From Pseudochelatococcus lubricantis (GTDB lineage: Bacteria > Pseudomonadota > Alphaproteobacteria > Rhizobiales > Beijerinckiaceae), in NCBI RefSeq assembly GCF_011762225.1, contig NZ_JAASQI010000006.1:224709-288708 (forward strand): a DNA stretch of 64,000 bases. Direction: 5' to 3'. The position numbers were made by a program, and so were the translations under genes. Below, piece by piece: positions 27,692-35,350 of this stretch; the stretch's first letter is position 1, and the number at the start of each line of letters is the position of its first letter. Below the pieces are notes generated by a model. The model saw only the letters and a list, made by a program, of their open reading frames with translations, ran no database searches and had not been told where the DNA came from.

Positions 27692-28573
27692 TCAGCCTTC
27701 CGTGCGCTGCAGGCGGCGCAGGCGCGCCTCGGGATGGTCCTCGAAGAGCGGCAGCGGCGTCATCCAGCGGTGCGCCGTGCGTCCCGCGGGCAGCGAGGCG
27801 GACAGGGCGTCGCGGCCGTAGACGCGCCAGTCGATGGTGTCGGACAGTTCGAGCAGCGCCCAGCTCGCCGCCGGCTCGGGATGGGTGGTGAAGGTTTCCG
27901 TCAGCGATTGCAGGGTGAAATGCGGCTGGCCGTTCACCACGGTGAGCGTATTCCAGTGGACGTGCCCGGCAAAGCAGGCGACCGGCACGCGCGCGCCCGC
28001 GAGCACCGCCCGCGCCCGCTCCGCGCCGCCCGGATAGGTGGCGCTGTCCGGGTTGCGTTCGAAATAGTAGTTACCCTCCTGCGCATGGCCGGAGACGGGC
28101 ACGTGGGAGAAGACGGCGAGCGGCCTGTCGGCCTGTGCCACGACGCCGGCGAGCCACAACAGATCGCTTTCGGGCAGCACGAAGCCGCCGGGGCGGTGGA
28201 TGCGCGAATCCGCGCGCCAGAGCACGAGCGACCACGCGCCCATATCCACGACCGTGTTGTCGAGCGTCTGTCCCAGAATCTCGGCGTTGTCCGTGACGGT
28301 GAGATGGTCGCGGTCGTGGTTGCCGCACAGGTGGAAGCACGGCGGCGCAACGGCGCGGAAGATTTCCGCCACCTCGGTTTCGAGCCGCAGGTCGGTGTCG
28401 CGGTCGCGGTCGGAAATGCGGTCGCCCATGTCGATGACGGCATCCGGCTTCGTATCGGCGACGAAGCGGGTGAATTCGGTCAGCAGCCCCAGCGCGCTGG
28501 AACCCTTCTTGGTGAAATGGTCGTCGCCGTGGTGGATGTCGGTGACGATGGCGAGGCGCAGGCTGCTGCTCAT
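27692..28573 (-). CDS. Calcineurin-like metallophosphoesterase, probably cytosolic
   Basis: This 293-residue protein has the full dinuclear-metal motif set: VTDIHHGDDH (DxH), DMGDRISD (GDxx), CGNHDRDH (GNHD) and FAGHVHWNT (GHxH). No signal peptide is visible, so it should hydrolyse a phospho-mono- or diester in the cytosol. It sits inside an oligopeptide-type ABC importer operon, between the binding protein and the fused ATPase. This suggests that the imported compound is a phosphoester split after uptake. The substrate itself is not deducible. Confidence 0.88.
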   Translation of the reverse strand: MSSSLRLAIVTDIHHGDDHFTKKGSSALGLLTEFTRFVADTKPDAVIDMGDRISDRDRDTDLRLETEVAEIFRAVAPPCFHLCGNHDRDHLTVTDNAEILGQTLDNTVVDMGAWSLVLWRADSRIHRPGGFVLPESDLLWLAGVVAQADRPLAVFSHVPVSGHAQEGNYYFERNPDSATYPGGAERARAVLAGARVPVACFAGHVHWNTLTVVNGQPHFTLQSLTETFTTHPEPAASWALLELSDTIDWRVYGRDALSASLPAGRTAHRWMTPLPLFEDHPEARLRRLQRTEG

Positions 28574-28602
28574 GGTGCAAATCCGGTTCGGGGCCGCGGG
28601 AT

Positions 28603-28625
28603 GCCGGGGCCGCTGCGGCCCCGGC
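28603..28625 (-). terminator. Strong GC hairpin after the binding-protein gene
   Basis: GCCGGGGCCG and CGGCCCCGGC form a perfect 10-bp stem with a 3-base loop, 15 bases after the binding-protein stop and before the metallophosphoesterase. There is no U-tract in the direction of transcription. Hairpins placed like this after binding-protein genes often stabilise the upstream message and lower expression of what follows. Confidence 0.5.
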
Positions 28626-28639
28626 GTGTTTTCAGGCCG

Positions 28640-30190
28640 TCAGTCGATGCCGATCGCGCCGTTGCGGAAGTCGAGCACGTAGGCGATATGGCCCGGCAGC
28701 GGGCGCCAGTTCACGTTCTTGCGCATCGCCCACGATTCATAGGGCTGGTAGAGAACGAGGAAGGGCGGGTCCTGGCGGGTGCGCTCCATCAGCGCGGCGT
28801 AGGCGGCCTTGCGGTCCTCCACCTTTTCCGAGAAACGGAACTTGTCGAAGGTCTCGGCGAAGGCGGCGTCGGTCTTGATGCGCCCCTCGCTCTCGGCCGG
28901 GCCGCCGGGCGCCCACATCACGCCGAAGCCGCCGAAGGGATCGGCGAAGTACATCGGGTTCGACCAGTTGCGCACGTTCATCGTGGGGTCGCCGCCGGTC
29001 CACTTGTCGTCGACGTTGATGCGCGTCTTCACGCCGATGCCGTTCCACATTTCGGAGACGGCCTGCATGGCGAGGAAGCCGTTGGTGTAGTAGGTGGCCG
29101 AGGTGTCGAGACGGATTTCCTCGCCATTGTAGCCCGATTCCGCCAGCAGCTTCTTCGCTTCGTCCACGTCGTATTTGAAGATGACGGGTTCGGGCATGTA
29201 GAGTTCGCCGAACTGCGGGAAGGTGTGGCTCGTCGGCACCACGCCCTTGCCGAGCCAAAGCGCCTCGTTGAGCGTCTCGCGGTCCACGGCGAGGTTGAGC
29301 GCCTGCCGGAACTTCGGGTTCTTCATCAGCTCATGCTGGGTGTTGTAGATGATGAGGTGGAACAGCGGCGTCACCGCGCCCTCGACCTTGAGGTTCTGGT
29401 CGGACTCGATGGTGGCGATCTGGTCCGGCGGGATGTTGGTGATGAAGTCCACGGCGCCGCTCTTGAGGGCGGTGATGCGGCTCGCCATCTCCGGGATGCG
29501 GATCATGGAGACTTTTTCCAGCGGGGCCTTCTTGTCCCAGTAGCTGTCGAAGCGCTCCCACGTCAGCCTTTCGCCGGGTACGTACTCGCTGATGCGGTAG
29601 GGGCCGGTGCCGACGGGGGCGAGCGAGAAGGCCTCGAAATCGCTGTCCTCGGCTACGTTCGGGTCGCCGGTCAGCGCCTTGGTGTACTTGGCGGGAATGA
29701 TCATGAGCTGCTGCGTGTTGAGCAGCGTCTCCCACAGCGGCTCCGGCCGATGCGTCTGGATGCGCACCGTGAAGTCGTCGACTTTCTCGGCGCCCTTGAA
29801 GTTGCCGAAACGGTCGCGCGAGCGCACGGCGTAAGGCGCGAAGGTCGGCTGGAACAGGCGATTCAGCGAGAACACGACGTCGTCCGCGGTGAGCGGATCG
29901 CCGTTATGGAACGTCACGCCCTGCCGGAGCTTCAGCTCCATCGTGGTGGGGTCGATGCGCTTCCATTCGGTCGCGAGGCCGGGGCGGAAATCGGCGTCCG
30001 CCTTTGCCGCGTCGCGGTCGATGAGCACATCGAAGGTGTTGACGTAGAACTGCTGGCCGACGTTGGAATGGTCGCGGCCGGGATCGAGAAAGGGCGGCAT
30101 GTTCTGCGAGCCGACCTTCAGCTCCTGCGCAAGCGCAGGGGCGGAGAGCGCGGCCATCAGCGCCGTGGCGGCGAAGACCTTGAACTTCAT
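28640..30190 (-). CDS. ABC transporter substrate-binding protein, family 5
   Basis: This 516-residue periplasmic receptor has a classical Sec signal (MKFKVFAATALMAALSAPALAQ). It carries family-5 features such as ATEWKRIDPTTMELKLRQGVTF, NGDPLTADDVVFSLNRL and GTGPYRISEYVPGE. GGGAGA lies 7 bases upstream of the ATG. It follows the two permease genes of the same operon. Its ligand is unknown; the metallophosphoesterase next door and the PhnF-like regulator suggest an organophosphorus compound rather than a peptide. Confidence 0.92.
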   Translation of the reverse strand: MKFKVFAATALMAALSAPALAQELKVGSQNMPPFLDPGRDHSNVGQQFYVNTFDVLIDRDAAKADADFRPGLATEWKRIDPTTMELKLRQGVTFHNGDPLTADDVVFSLNRLFQPTFAPYAVRSRDRFGNFKGAEKVDDFTVRIQTHRPEPLWETLLNTQQLMIIPAKYTKALTGDPNVAEDSDFEAFSLAPVGTGPYRISEYVPGERLTWERFDSYWDKKAPLEKVSMIRIPEMASRITALKSGAVDFITNIPPDQIATIESDQNLKVEGAVTPLFHLIIYNTQHELMKNPKFRQALNLAVDRETLNEALWLGKGVVPTSHTFPQFGELYMPEPVIFKYDVDEAKKLLAESGYNGEEIRLDTSATYYTNGFLAMQAVSEMWNGIGVKTRINVDDKWTGGDPTMNVRNWSNPMYFADPFGGFGVMWAPGGPAESEGRIKTDAAFAETFDKFRFSEKVEDRKAAYAALMERTRQDPPFLVLYQPYESWAMRKNVNWRPLPGHIAYVLDFRNGAIGID

Positions 30191-30333
30191 GACGAATCTC
30201 CCGAAAAACGGTTAGCGTGGGCAAGGAGGTGACGACGGCCCGGACAGGGCCGCCGCCGCGGCGGGCGCACCGGCGTCGCGGACGCAGCCGCGGGCGCCGG
30301 CCGCCCGGCCGGTTGTCGTTTCGCGCCGCCCGT

Positions 30334-31284
30334 TCACCGGCCGCGCAGGCGCACGTCCATCCGGTCGCGCAGCCGGTCCCCCAGCATCTGGACGACGAAG
30401 GTGGTGAGCAGCATGAAGACGGCGGGCGCGATCACGATCCACGGCGCGGAGGGCATGAAGTCGCGCCCGATGCCGACCATGGAGCCGAGCGTCGCCGTGG
30501 GCGGGCGCAGGCCGAGCCCGAGGAACGACAGGCTCGATTCCAGCAGCACGATGTTCGAGAAGTTCAGCGTGAACATCACCACGATGGGCGAGACGACATT
30601 GGGCAGGACGTGGCGGAAGGCGATGCGCGCCGGGGAGGCGCCCGCCGCCCGCGCGGCCTCGATGAAGGGCATCTCGCGCAGCTTCAGCACTTCCCCGCGG
30701 ATGATGCGGGCGTATTGCTCCCAGTAGGCGACGCCGAGCACCGCGATCAATACCTGCCAGTGGCTGCCGAATACCGCGACCGCCAGCAGTGCCACCAGCG
30801 TGAACGGCACCGCGATCTGGATGTCCACGAGCGACATGATCAGGCCGTCCGCCCTCCCGCGCAGCATGCCGGCGAACAGGCCGAGCGTACCGCCGATCAG
30901 CATGCCGATCATCGAGCCGCTGAGCGCGATCGCCAGTGTCATCCTGAGGCCGTAGAGGCTGCGCGAGAGGATATCGCGGCCGAGTTCGTCCGTGCCCAGC
31001 AGATAGCCCGGCCGCGCGCCCTCGAAGCCGATCGGCGGGCGCAGACGCATCAGCAGTTTCTGCGCGTTCGGGTCGAACGGCGCGACGACGGGCGCCAGCA
31101 GCGCCGCGAGCACCAGCAGCATGCCCAGTGCGAGCGTGACGCGCATCATCCAGCCGGCCTCGCGCCAGAGGCCCGCAGCCTGGCGGCCGAGGCGCACCGC
31201 AAGATGCGGTCTCGCACGGGGGGTAGCCGTCCGTTCCGTCGCGTTGCGGGCCGGTTCGGCCTGCGGCAGGGCAATTTCCGTCAT
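30334..31284 (-). CDS. ABC transporter permease, DppC type
   Basis: This is a 316-residue inner-membrane permease of an oligopeptide-type importer. The N-terminal cytosolic tail is followed by LGTDELGRDILSR, the DppC hallmark, and several membrane segments. The EAA loop (EAARAAGASPARIAFRHVLPN) contacts the ATPase, and LSFLGLGLRPPTATLGSM is the family C-terminal stretch. AAGGAGGG precedes ATG 31284, which lies 35 bases after the stop of the DppB-type gene. Confidence 0.93.
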   Translation of the reverse strand: MTEIALPQAEPARNATERTATPRARPHLAVRLGRQAAGLWREAGWMMRVTLALGMLLVLAALLAPVVAPFDPNAQKLLMRLRPPIGFEGARPGYLLGTDELGRDILSRSLYGLRMTLAIALSGSMIGMLIGGTLGLFAGMLRGRADGLIMSLVDIQIAVPFTLVALLAVAVFGSHWQVLIAVLGVAYWEQYARIIRGEVLKLREMPFIEAARAAGASPARIAFRHVLPNVVSPIVVMFTLNFSNIVLLESSLSFLGLGLRPPTATLGSMVGIGRDFMPSAPWIVIAPAVFMLLTTFVVQMLGDRLRDRMDVRLRGR

Positions 31285-31319
31285 TGTGGCCCTCCTTTGT
31301 CCCGGTTCGTCCAGTCGGC

Positions 31320-32249
31320 TCATGCCTTGCGGCCCACCCGCACGCGCGGGTCGGCAAGGCCATAGGCGAGATCGACAGCGAGGTTGATCAGAACGACGGC
31401 AAGCGCGACCGCCATCACCCCGAATTGCAGCACCGGGTAGTCCCGGCGCAGAGCCGCGGTGACCAGCAGGTCGCCGACGCCCCGCCATGAAAAGATCGTC
31501 TCGATCACCACATTGCCCGCCGCCATCAGGCCGGCTATCTGCAGCCCCAGCACGGAGAGAATGGTGATGTTGGCGTTGCGCAGCGCGTGCTTGAGGATGA
31601 CGCGCGGCTCCGGCAGGCCCTTGGCGCGCGCGGTGCGCAGGTAGTCCTGCCCCAGCACGTCGAGCATGGCGTTGCGCGTGAAGCGCGTCAGCCCCGCGAT
31701 GTAGAAGGCAGACAGCGCGGCGACCGGCATCACGTAGTGCCAGGGCGTGGCGTTGCCGGTGCTGGGCAGCCAGCCGAGCCAGAATGAGAAGACCAGCAGC
31801 AGGCCGATCGCCAGCACGAAATTGGGAATGGCATAGCCGAGGAAGGCGAAGGCCATCACCGCCTGCCCCAGCGGGCCGTCGCGCCAGATGGCGGCGGCAA
31901 TGCCGCCCGGAATGGCGATGAGCAGCGTGAGCAGGATGGCGGCGCCCGCGAGCGACAGCGACGGCCACAGCCTGTCGGCGAAGATCACCGTCACCGGGCG
32001 GCGCTCCACGATGGACAGGCCGAAATCGCCCCGCAGCAAATCGCCGATATACTGGACGAACTGCTGCGTGATCGAGCCGGTGATGTCGTAGAAATCCATC
32101 AGCCGGCTGCGGTCCTCGGCGCTGAGCCCCTCGTTGCCGGTGTAATCGAGCGGATTGCCGGACAGGCGGGTCGCGACGAAGACGGCGACGAGAATCACGC
32201 CCAGCGTGACCACCGTGCGCAGCAGGCGGTTGAGTGCGAAATCCAGCAC
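31320..32249 (-). CDS. ABC transporter permease, DppB type
   Basis: This 309-residue permease is the partner of the DppC-type protein. The N-terminus LNRLLRTVVTLGVILVAVF is the first membrane segment, followed by the periplasmic loop typical of DppB. The coupling loop reads DYLRTARAKGLPEPRVILKHALRN. The start codon is GTG 32249, with AAGGA 9 bases upstream. It is the first gene of the operon and is divergent from the GntR regulator, with about 170 bases between. Confidence 0.92.
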   Translation of the reverse strand: MLDFALNRLLRTVVTLGVILVAVFVATRLSGNPLDYTGNEGLSAEDRSRLMDFYDITGSITQQFVQYIGDLLRGDFGLSIVERRPVTVIFADRLWPSLSLAGAAILLTLLIAIPGGIAAAIWRDGPLGQAVMAFAFLGYAIPNFVLAIGLLLVFSFWLGWLPSTGNATPWHYVMPVAALSAFYIAGLTRFTRNAMLDVLGQDYLRTARAKGLPEPRVILKHALRNANITILSVLGLQIAGLMAAGNVVIETIFSWRGVGDLLVTAALRRDYPVLQFGVMAVALAVVLINLAVDLAYGLADPRVRVGRKA

Positions 32250-32287
32250 GGCCTGTTTCCTTCGCTATCAAAGTTGTATAGATGAAC

Positions 32288-32302
32288 TACACATGTTGTG
32301 TA
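32288..32302. promoter_or_regulatory. Candidate GntR operator in the divergent region
   Basis: TACACA and TGTGTA are perfect 6-bp arms around TGT, in the AT-richer stretch between the importer operon and its GntR regulator. HutC-type GntR proteins bind short inverted repeats of this size near their own promoters. The assignment is by position and symmetry only. Confidence 0.45.
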
Positions 32303-32419
32303 ACAGACACGTTGCCGAACGATGATGATTCCATGACGGAACGGGCGCGGCGGCTGGTCTCGCCACGGTTGCGGAATCGGCGGCTGCATTGATAACAGAT
32401 GACTGCGGAGGAGACGCGC

Positions 32420-33178
32420 ATGGAGGCGACGCGGCACATGGAGGCGACGTACAAGCTGGTCCGGAACGGGCGCGACGTACCGGTCTGGCGGCAGATCGAG
32501 ACCGATATCGAGGTCGATATCCAGATGGGCGTCTTCGGCCCCGGCGACAGGTTGCCGAGCGAGCATGAACTCGCGGCGAAATTCGGCGTGAACCGGCATA
32601 CGGTGCGTCAGGCCCTTGCCGGGCTCGCGGAAAAGGGCCTCGTGCATGCGCAGCGGGGCAGGGGCGTCTTCGTCGCCGACGAGCCGGTCGACTACACGCT
32701 CGACCGCAACGCGAAATGGAGCGAGGTGGAAAAGCGTTTCGACGGCGGCGGCGGGGAGGCGGTGCTGCACGACTGCCGCGAGTTGCCCGCCACGCGGCAG
32801 GTGGCGCGCGCCCTGCGCATCGCCCCCGGCACGCCGCTCATCGCCACGGAGACACTGCGCCGGGCCGGGCCGGGCATCGGCACCTACGGCTATCACCTGT
32901 TTCCGAAAGTGCGCTTCGACGGCATCGATCGGGAATTCGTGCGCCACGCCAGCTTCACGAAGGCGATCGCGGCCTGCGGCGTGGCGGAGTTCTTCCGCCG
33001 CTCGACATGGATAAGCTGCCGCATGCCGCGCCCGCGTGAGGCGGAGGCGCTGGCGATCCCGGCCACGATCCCGGTGATCGTGATGACCTATGTGGACACC
33101 GATGCCGAGGATGCGCCCATTCTTTACGGCCACGGCGTCTTTCCGCGCCACCTCATCCGCATTCGCATCGATACCTGA
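32420..33178 (+). CDS. GntR-family regulator with UTRA domain (PhnF-like)
   Basis: This 252-residue regulator has an N-terminal winged helix (VPVWRQIETDIEVDIQMGVF, then LPSEHELAAKFGVNRHTVRQAL) and a UTRA effector domain of HutC/PhnF type in the C-terminal half. I prefer ATG 32420 because GGAGGAG lies 6 bases upstream; ATG 32399 would add 7 residues. Divergent placement implies control of the importer and metallophosphoesterase operon. PhnF proteins regulate phosphonate or phosphate uptake genes, which supports an organophosphorus substrate, but UTRA ligands vary widely. Confidence 0.88.
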   Translation: MEATRHMEATYKLVRNGRDVPVWRQIETDIEVDIQMGVFGPGDRLPSEHELAAKFGVNRHTVRQALAGLAEKGLVHAQRGRGVFVADEPVDYTLDRNAKWSEVEKRFDGGGGEAVLHDCRELPATRQVARALRIAPGTPLIATETLRRAGPGIGTYGYHLFPKVRFDGIDREFVRHASFTKAIAACGVAEFFRRSTWISCRMPRPREAEALAIPATIPVIVMTYVDTDAEDAPILYGHGVFPRHLIRIRIDT

Positions 33179-33186
33179 CGGCGCGG

Positions 33187-33211
33187 CCGGGAAACGGCGG
33201 CCGTTTCCCGG
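33187..33211. terminator. Bidirectional terminator hairpin between GntR and IMPase-family genes
   Basis: CCGGGAAACGGC and GCCGTTTCCCGG are perfect 12-base inverted arms separated by one base, so they fold with a small loop. They begin 9 bases after the GntR stop and end 10 bases before the stop of the opposing gene. No long U-run follows. Confidence 0.6.
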
Positions 33212-33220
33212 TTCGCTGTG

Positions 33221-34045
33221 CTACACGTCCCCGATCTCGCGCAGGATGGCGTCGTGCAGGCGGCCGTTGGAGAATACGCGCTCCCGGTCGCTGTCCGTGG
33301 CCGGCGCGCCCGACAGCGTCGTCACCATGCCGCCCGCCGCCCGCACCAGCGCCATGCCGGCGGCGTGGGAGACGACGTCCGTCCGCAGGCCGACGAAGGC
33401 ATCCACCTGTCCGGCTGCGACCAGCGACAGCTCGAATGCGCCGGAGACGATGACGCGGATGCCGCGGACACGATTCGCGAGCCGCCGGATGATCTCCGTC
33501 GTCCGTGCCACGGTTGCGGCTTCATAGCTCGACGTCAGGGAAACGCACACGATGGCGTCCGCGAGCGTGCCGACGTCGGACACGCGCGCCGGGCGTCCGT
33601 TCACCGTCGCCATTCCCCCCTTCAGGAACGCCGCCGCGAGCGGGACCGCCGGCGACTGCACGATGCCGAGCACGGTTTCGCCCCCCTCCTGCGCGGCGAC
33701 CGTCACCGAATACAGGGGCAGGCCGTTGGCATAGTTGACGGTTCCGTCGAGCGGATCGACGATCCAGCGGAGTGGCGCCGTGCCGGGACGGCCGTTGCCG
33801 GGCGTTTCGCCGGTTTCCTCGGCGAGGATGTCCGCCTCCGGCGTCAGCTTGCGCAAGCCGTCGATCAGGAGTTCCTCGGCGGCGATATCCGCGTCCGTCA
33901 CGATGTCGCGCAGTTCCTTGTGCGAGACGCTGCGCGAGCGCGCCTGCATGGCGACGAGAAGCTGAGCTGCCCGGTCGACGATGCCGGAGGCGCCTGTGAA
34001 AAGATGCTGGAGATGATCCTGCGGACAGATATCGTTGTGTGACAT
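33221..34045 (-). CDS. Inositol monophosphatase family phosphatase
   Basis: This 274-residue protein has the lithium-sensitive phosphatase motifs ILAEETGE (metal Glu) and WIVDPLDGTVNYANG (DPxDGT, metal and catalytic Asp). In the second signature, usually WDxAAG, it reads VVSHAAGMALVRAAGG, so the usual Asp is replaced by Ser; an Asp lies three residues earlier. It should remove phosphate from a sugar- or inositol-phosphate, but the substitution makes substrate or activity uncertain. ATG 34045 has AAGG 7 bases upstream. It lies 23 bases after the ROK regulator gene in the same operon. Confidence 0.85.
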   Translation of the reverse strand: MSHNDICPQDHLQHLFTGASGIVDRAAQLLVAMQARSRSVSHKELRDIVTDADIAAEELLIDGLRKLTPEADILAEETGETPGNGRPGTAPLRWIVDPLDGTVNYANGLPLYSVTVAAQEGGETVLGIVQSPAVPLAAAFLKGGMATVNGRPARVSDVGTLADAIVCVSLTSSYEAATVARTTEIIRRLANRVRGIRVIVSGAFELSLVAAGQVDAFVGLRTDVVSHAAGMALVRAAGGMVTTLSGAPATDSDRERVFSNGRLHDAILREIGDV

Positions 34046-34068
34046 CGGTAGGCCTTGCATTGCGCGAT

Positions 34069-35190
34069 TCAGATGATGGCGTTCGGGAAGAAGCGGTCGA
34101 AGAAGGGCACGCACGCCGCCCCGATCGCGCCGCTCGACGGACCGAGCGTGGAGGGAACGACGGGTGCGACCCGGAGCCCGCGCGACGGCCCGGCGAGCGT
34201 CTCCCACGCGATCCGCCCCGTCAACTCCTGAGTCAGCCAGCGCGGCAGGCGCCCGCCGATGACGATGATGCTCGGATCGTAGAAGCCCGTCGCGATGCGC
34301 ACGGCCTCCGCGAGCTGACCCGCTGCGCGGTCGAGCCACCGCTCCACGGTATCGCGCCCGTTCCCGGGCACGGATTCGAGGTCGGCGACGTCGGTCAGAT
34401 GGATGTCGACAGCCGCCAGGGTCTCGATGAGATCGGTGCCGGTGGGGCGCGGCTTGCCATAGGGAAACAGCACGCCGGTCACACCCGAATTGCCGTAGGC
34501 ACCCCTGTAGAGACGCCCGTCGAGCACGATGCCGGCATTGAAGCCGTGCCCGAGGTGGTACTTGAAGAGCATGCGGTGCCGGTGGCCGTTGGCGAAGTAA
34601 TACTCGCCGAGCGCCGCACAGGCGCCGTCGTTCTCGATGACGGCCGGCATGCCGCAGACGCTGCCGAAGACGTCGGCGATGTTGATGTCGCCGTATTCGA
34701 GGAACAGGCTGTGCGCGAACACGGACTCCTTGTCCGGCGCGAAGTTGCCCGGCACCGAGACGCCGACGCCGACGATGGCGTCCAGGTCGATCCCGTGCTG
34801 CCAGATCATGTGCGAGAGAATACCGTTCGCCTTTTCGGCGGCCACCGTGGGCGACGATTGCTCGATCCGCTCGCGCGTCATGGATACGACGGTCCCCGCG
34901 AGATCGATGATGGCGACGTCGACGACGTTCAGCGCGAAGTTGATGCCCGCCGAAAAGATCTGCCCCGCCGCTATGGTGAGCGTGCGCACAGGCTGCCCGA
35001 GCTTGCCCTCCCGCTCCGCGCTCTCGCTCACGATCCCCATCGCGACGAGGCGCGAGGCGATGCGGGAGATGCTCGCCTCCGTCATGTCCAGCCTCCTGGC
35101 GACATCCTTGCGCGACAGCGCCTTTTCCATGAACAGCAACTGCAGGAACCTGCGGTCGCTGTAGGACAACAGCGTCTGGACATCGGCCAT
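34069..35190 (-). CDS. ROK-family transcriptional repressor
   Basis: This 373-residue protein has an N-terminal MarR/winged-helix DNA-binding part (SRKDVARRLDMTEASISRIASRL) and a ROK sugar-kinase-like domain (GVGVSVPGNFAPDKESVF, VIENDGACAALGEYY). The usual zinc-binding Cys cluster of ROK proteins is absent around GHGFNAGIVLDGRLYRGAYG. A strong GGAGGAG lies before ATG 35190. The gene is divergent from the RTX phosphodiesterase and upstream of the IMPase-family gene. It probably senses a sugar or sugar-phosphate and controls both. A long palindrome in the divergent gap is a likely operator. Confidence 0.9.
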   Translation of the reverse strand: MADVQTLLSYSDRRFLQLLFMEKALSRKDVARRLDMTEASISRIASRLVAMGIVSESAEREGKLGQPVRTLTIAAGQIFSAGINFALNVVDVAIIDLAGTVVSMTRERIEQSSPTVAAEKANGILSHMIWQHGIDLDAIVGVGVSVPGNFAPDKESVFAHSLFLEYGDINIADVFGSVCGMPAVIENDGACAALGEYYFANGHRHRMLFKYHLGHGFNAGIVLDGRLYRGAYGNSGVTGVLFPYGKPRPTGTDLIETLAAVDIHLTDVADLESVPGNGRDTVERWLDRAAGQLAEAVRIATGFYDPSIIVIGGRLPRWLTQELTGRIAWETLAGPSRGLRVAPVVPSTLGPSSGAIGAACVPFFDRFFPNAII

Positions 35191-35226
35191 GGCTTCTCCT
35201 CCTCGCCCAGCCATTTACGACACCCA

Positions 35227-35253
35227 GATTAAATTGCAAGATGTAATTTAATC
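35227..35253. promoter_or_regulatory. Long palindrome, probable ROK operator
   Basis: GATTAAATT and AATTTAATC are perfect 9-bp arms. Pairing continues inward (GCA opposite TGT, one mismatch) around AGA, giving 12-base arms. The site lies 37 bases upstream of the ROK start and about 100 bases before the divergent phosphodiesterase gene. Its AT-rich symmetric form is typical of NagC/Mlc-type ROK operators. Confidence 0.6.
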
Positions 35254-35350
35254 GTCATCGACAGGTGCTAGGCATCTGTACGCTTTGGGGTTGGTGCGGC
35301 TTCCGGTGTCCGGTCGCGGCGCCTGGCGGCTGAATGACGAGGAGGCCACA

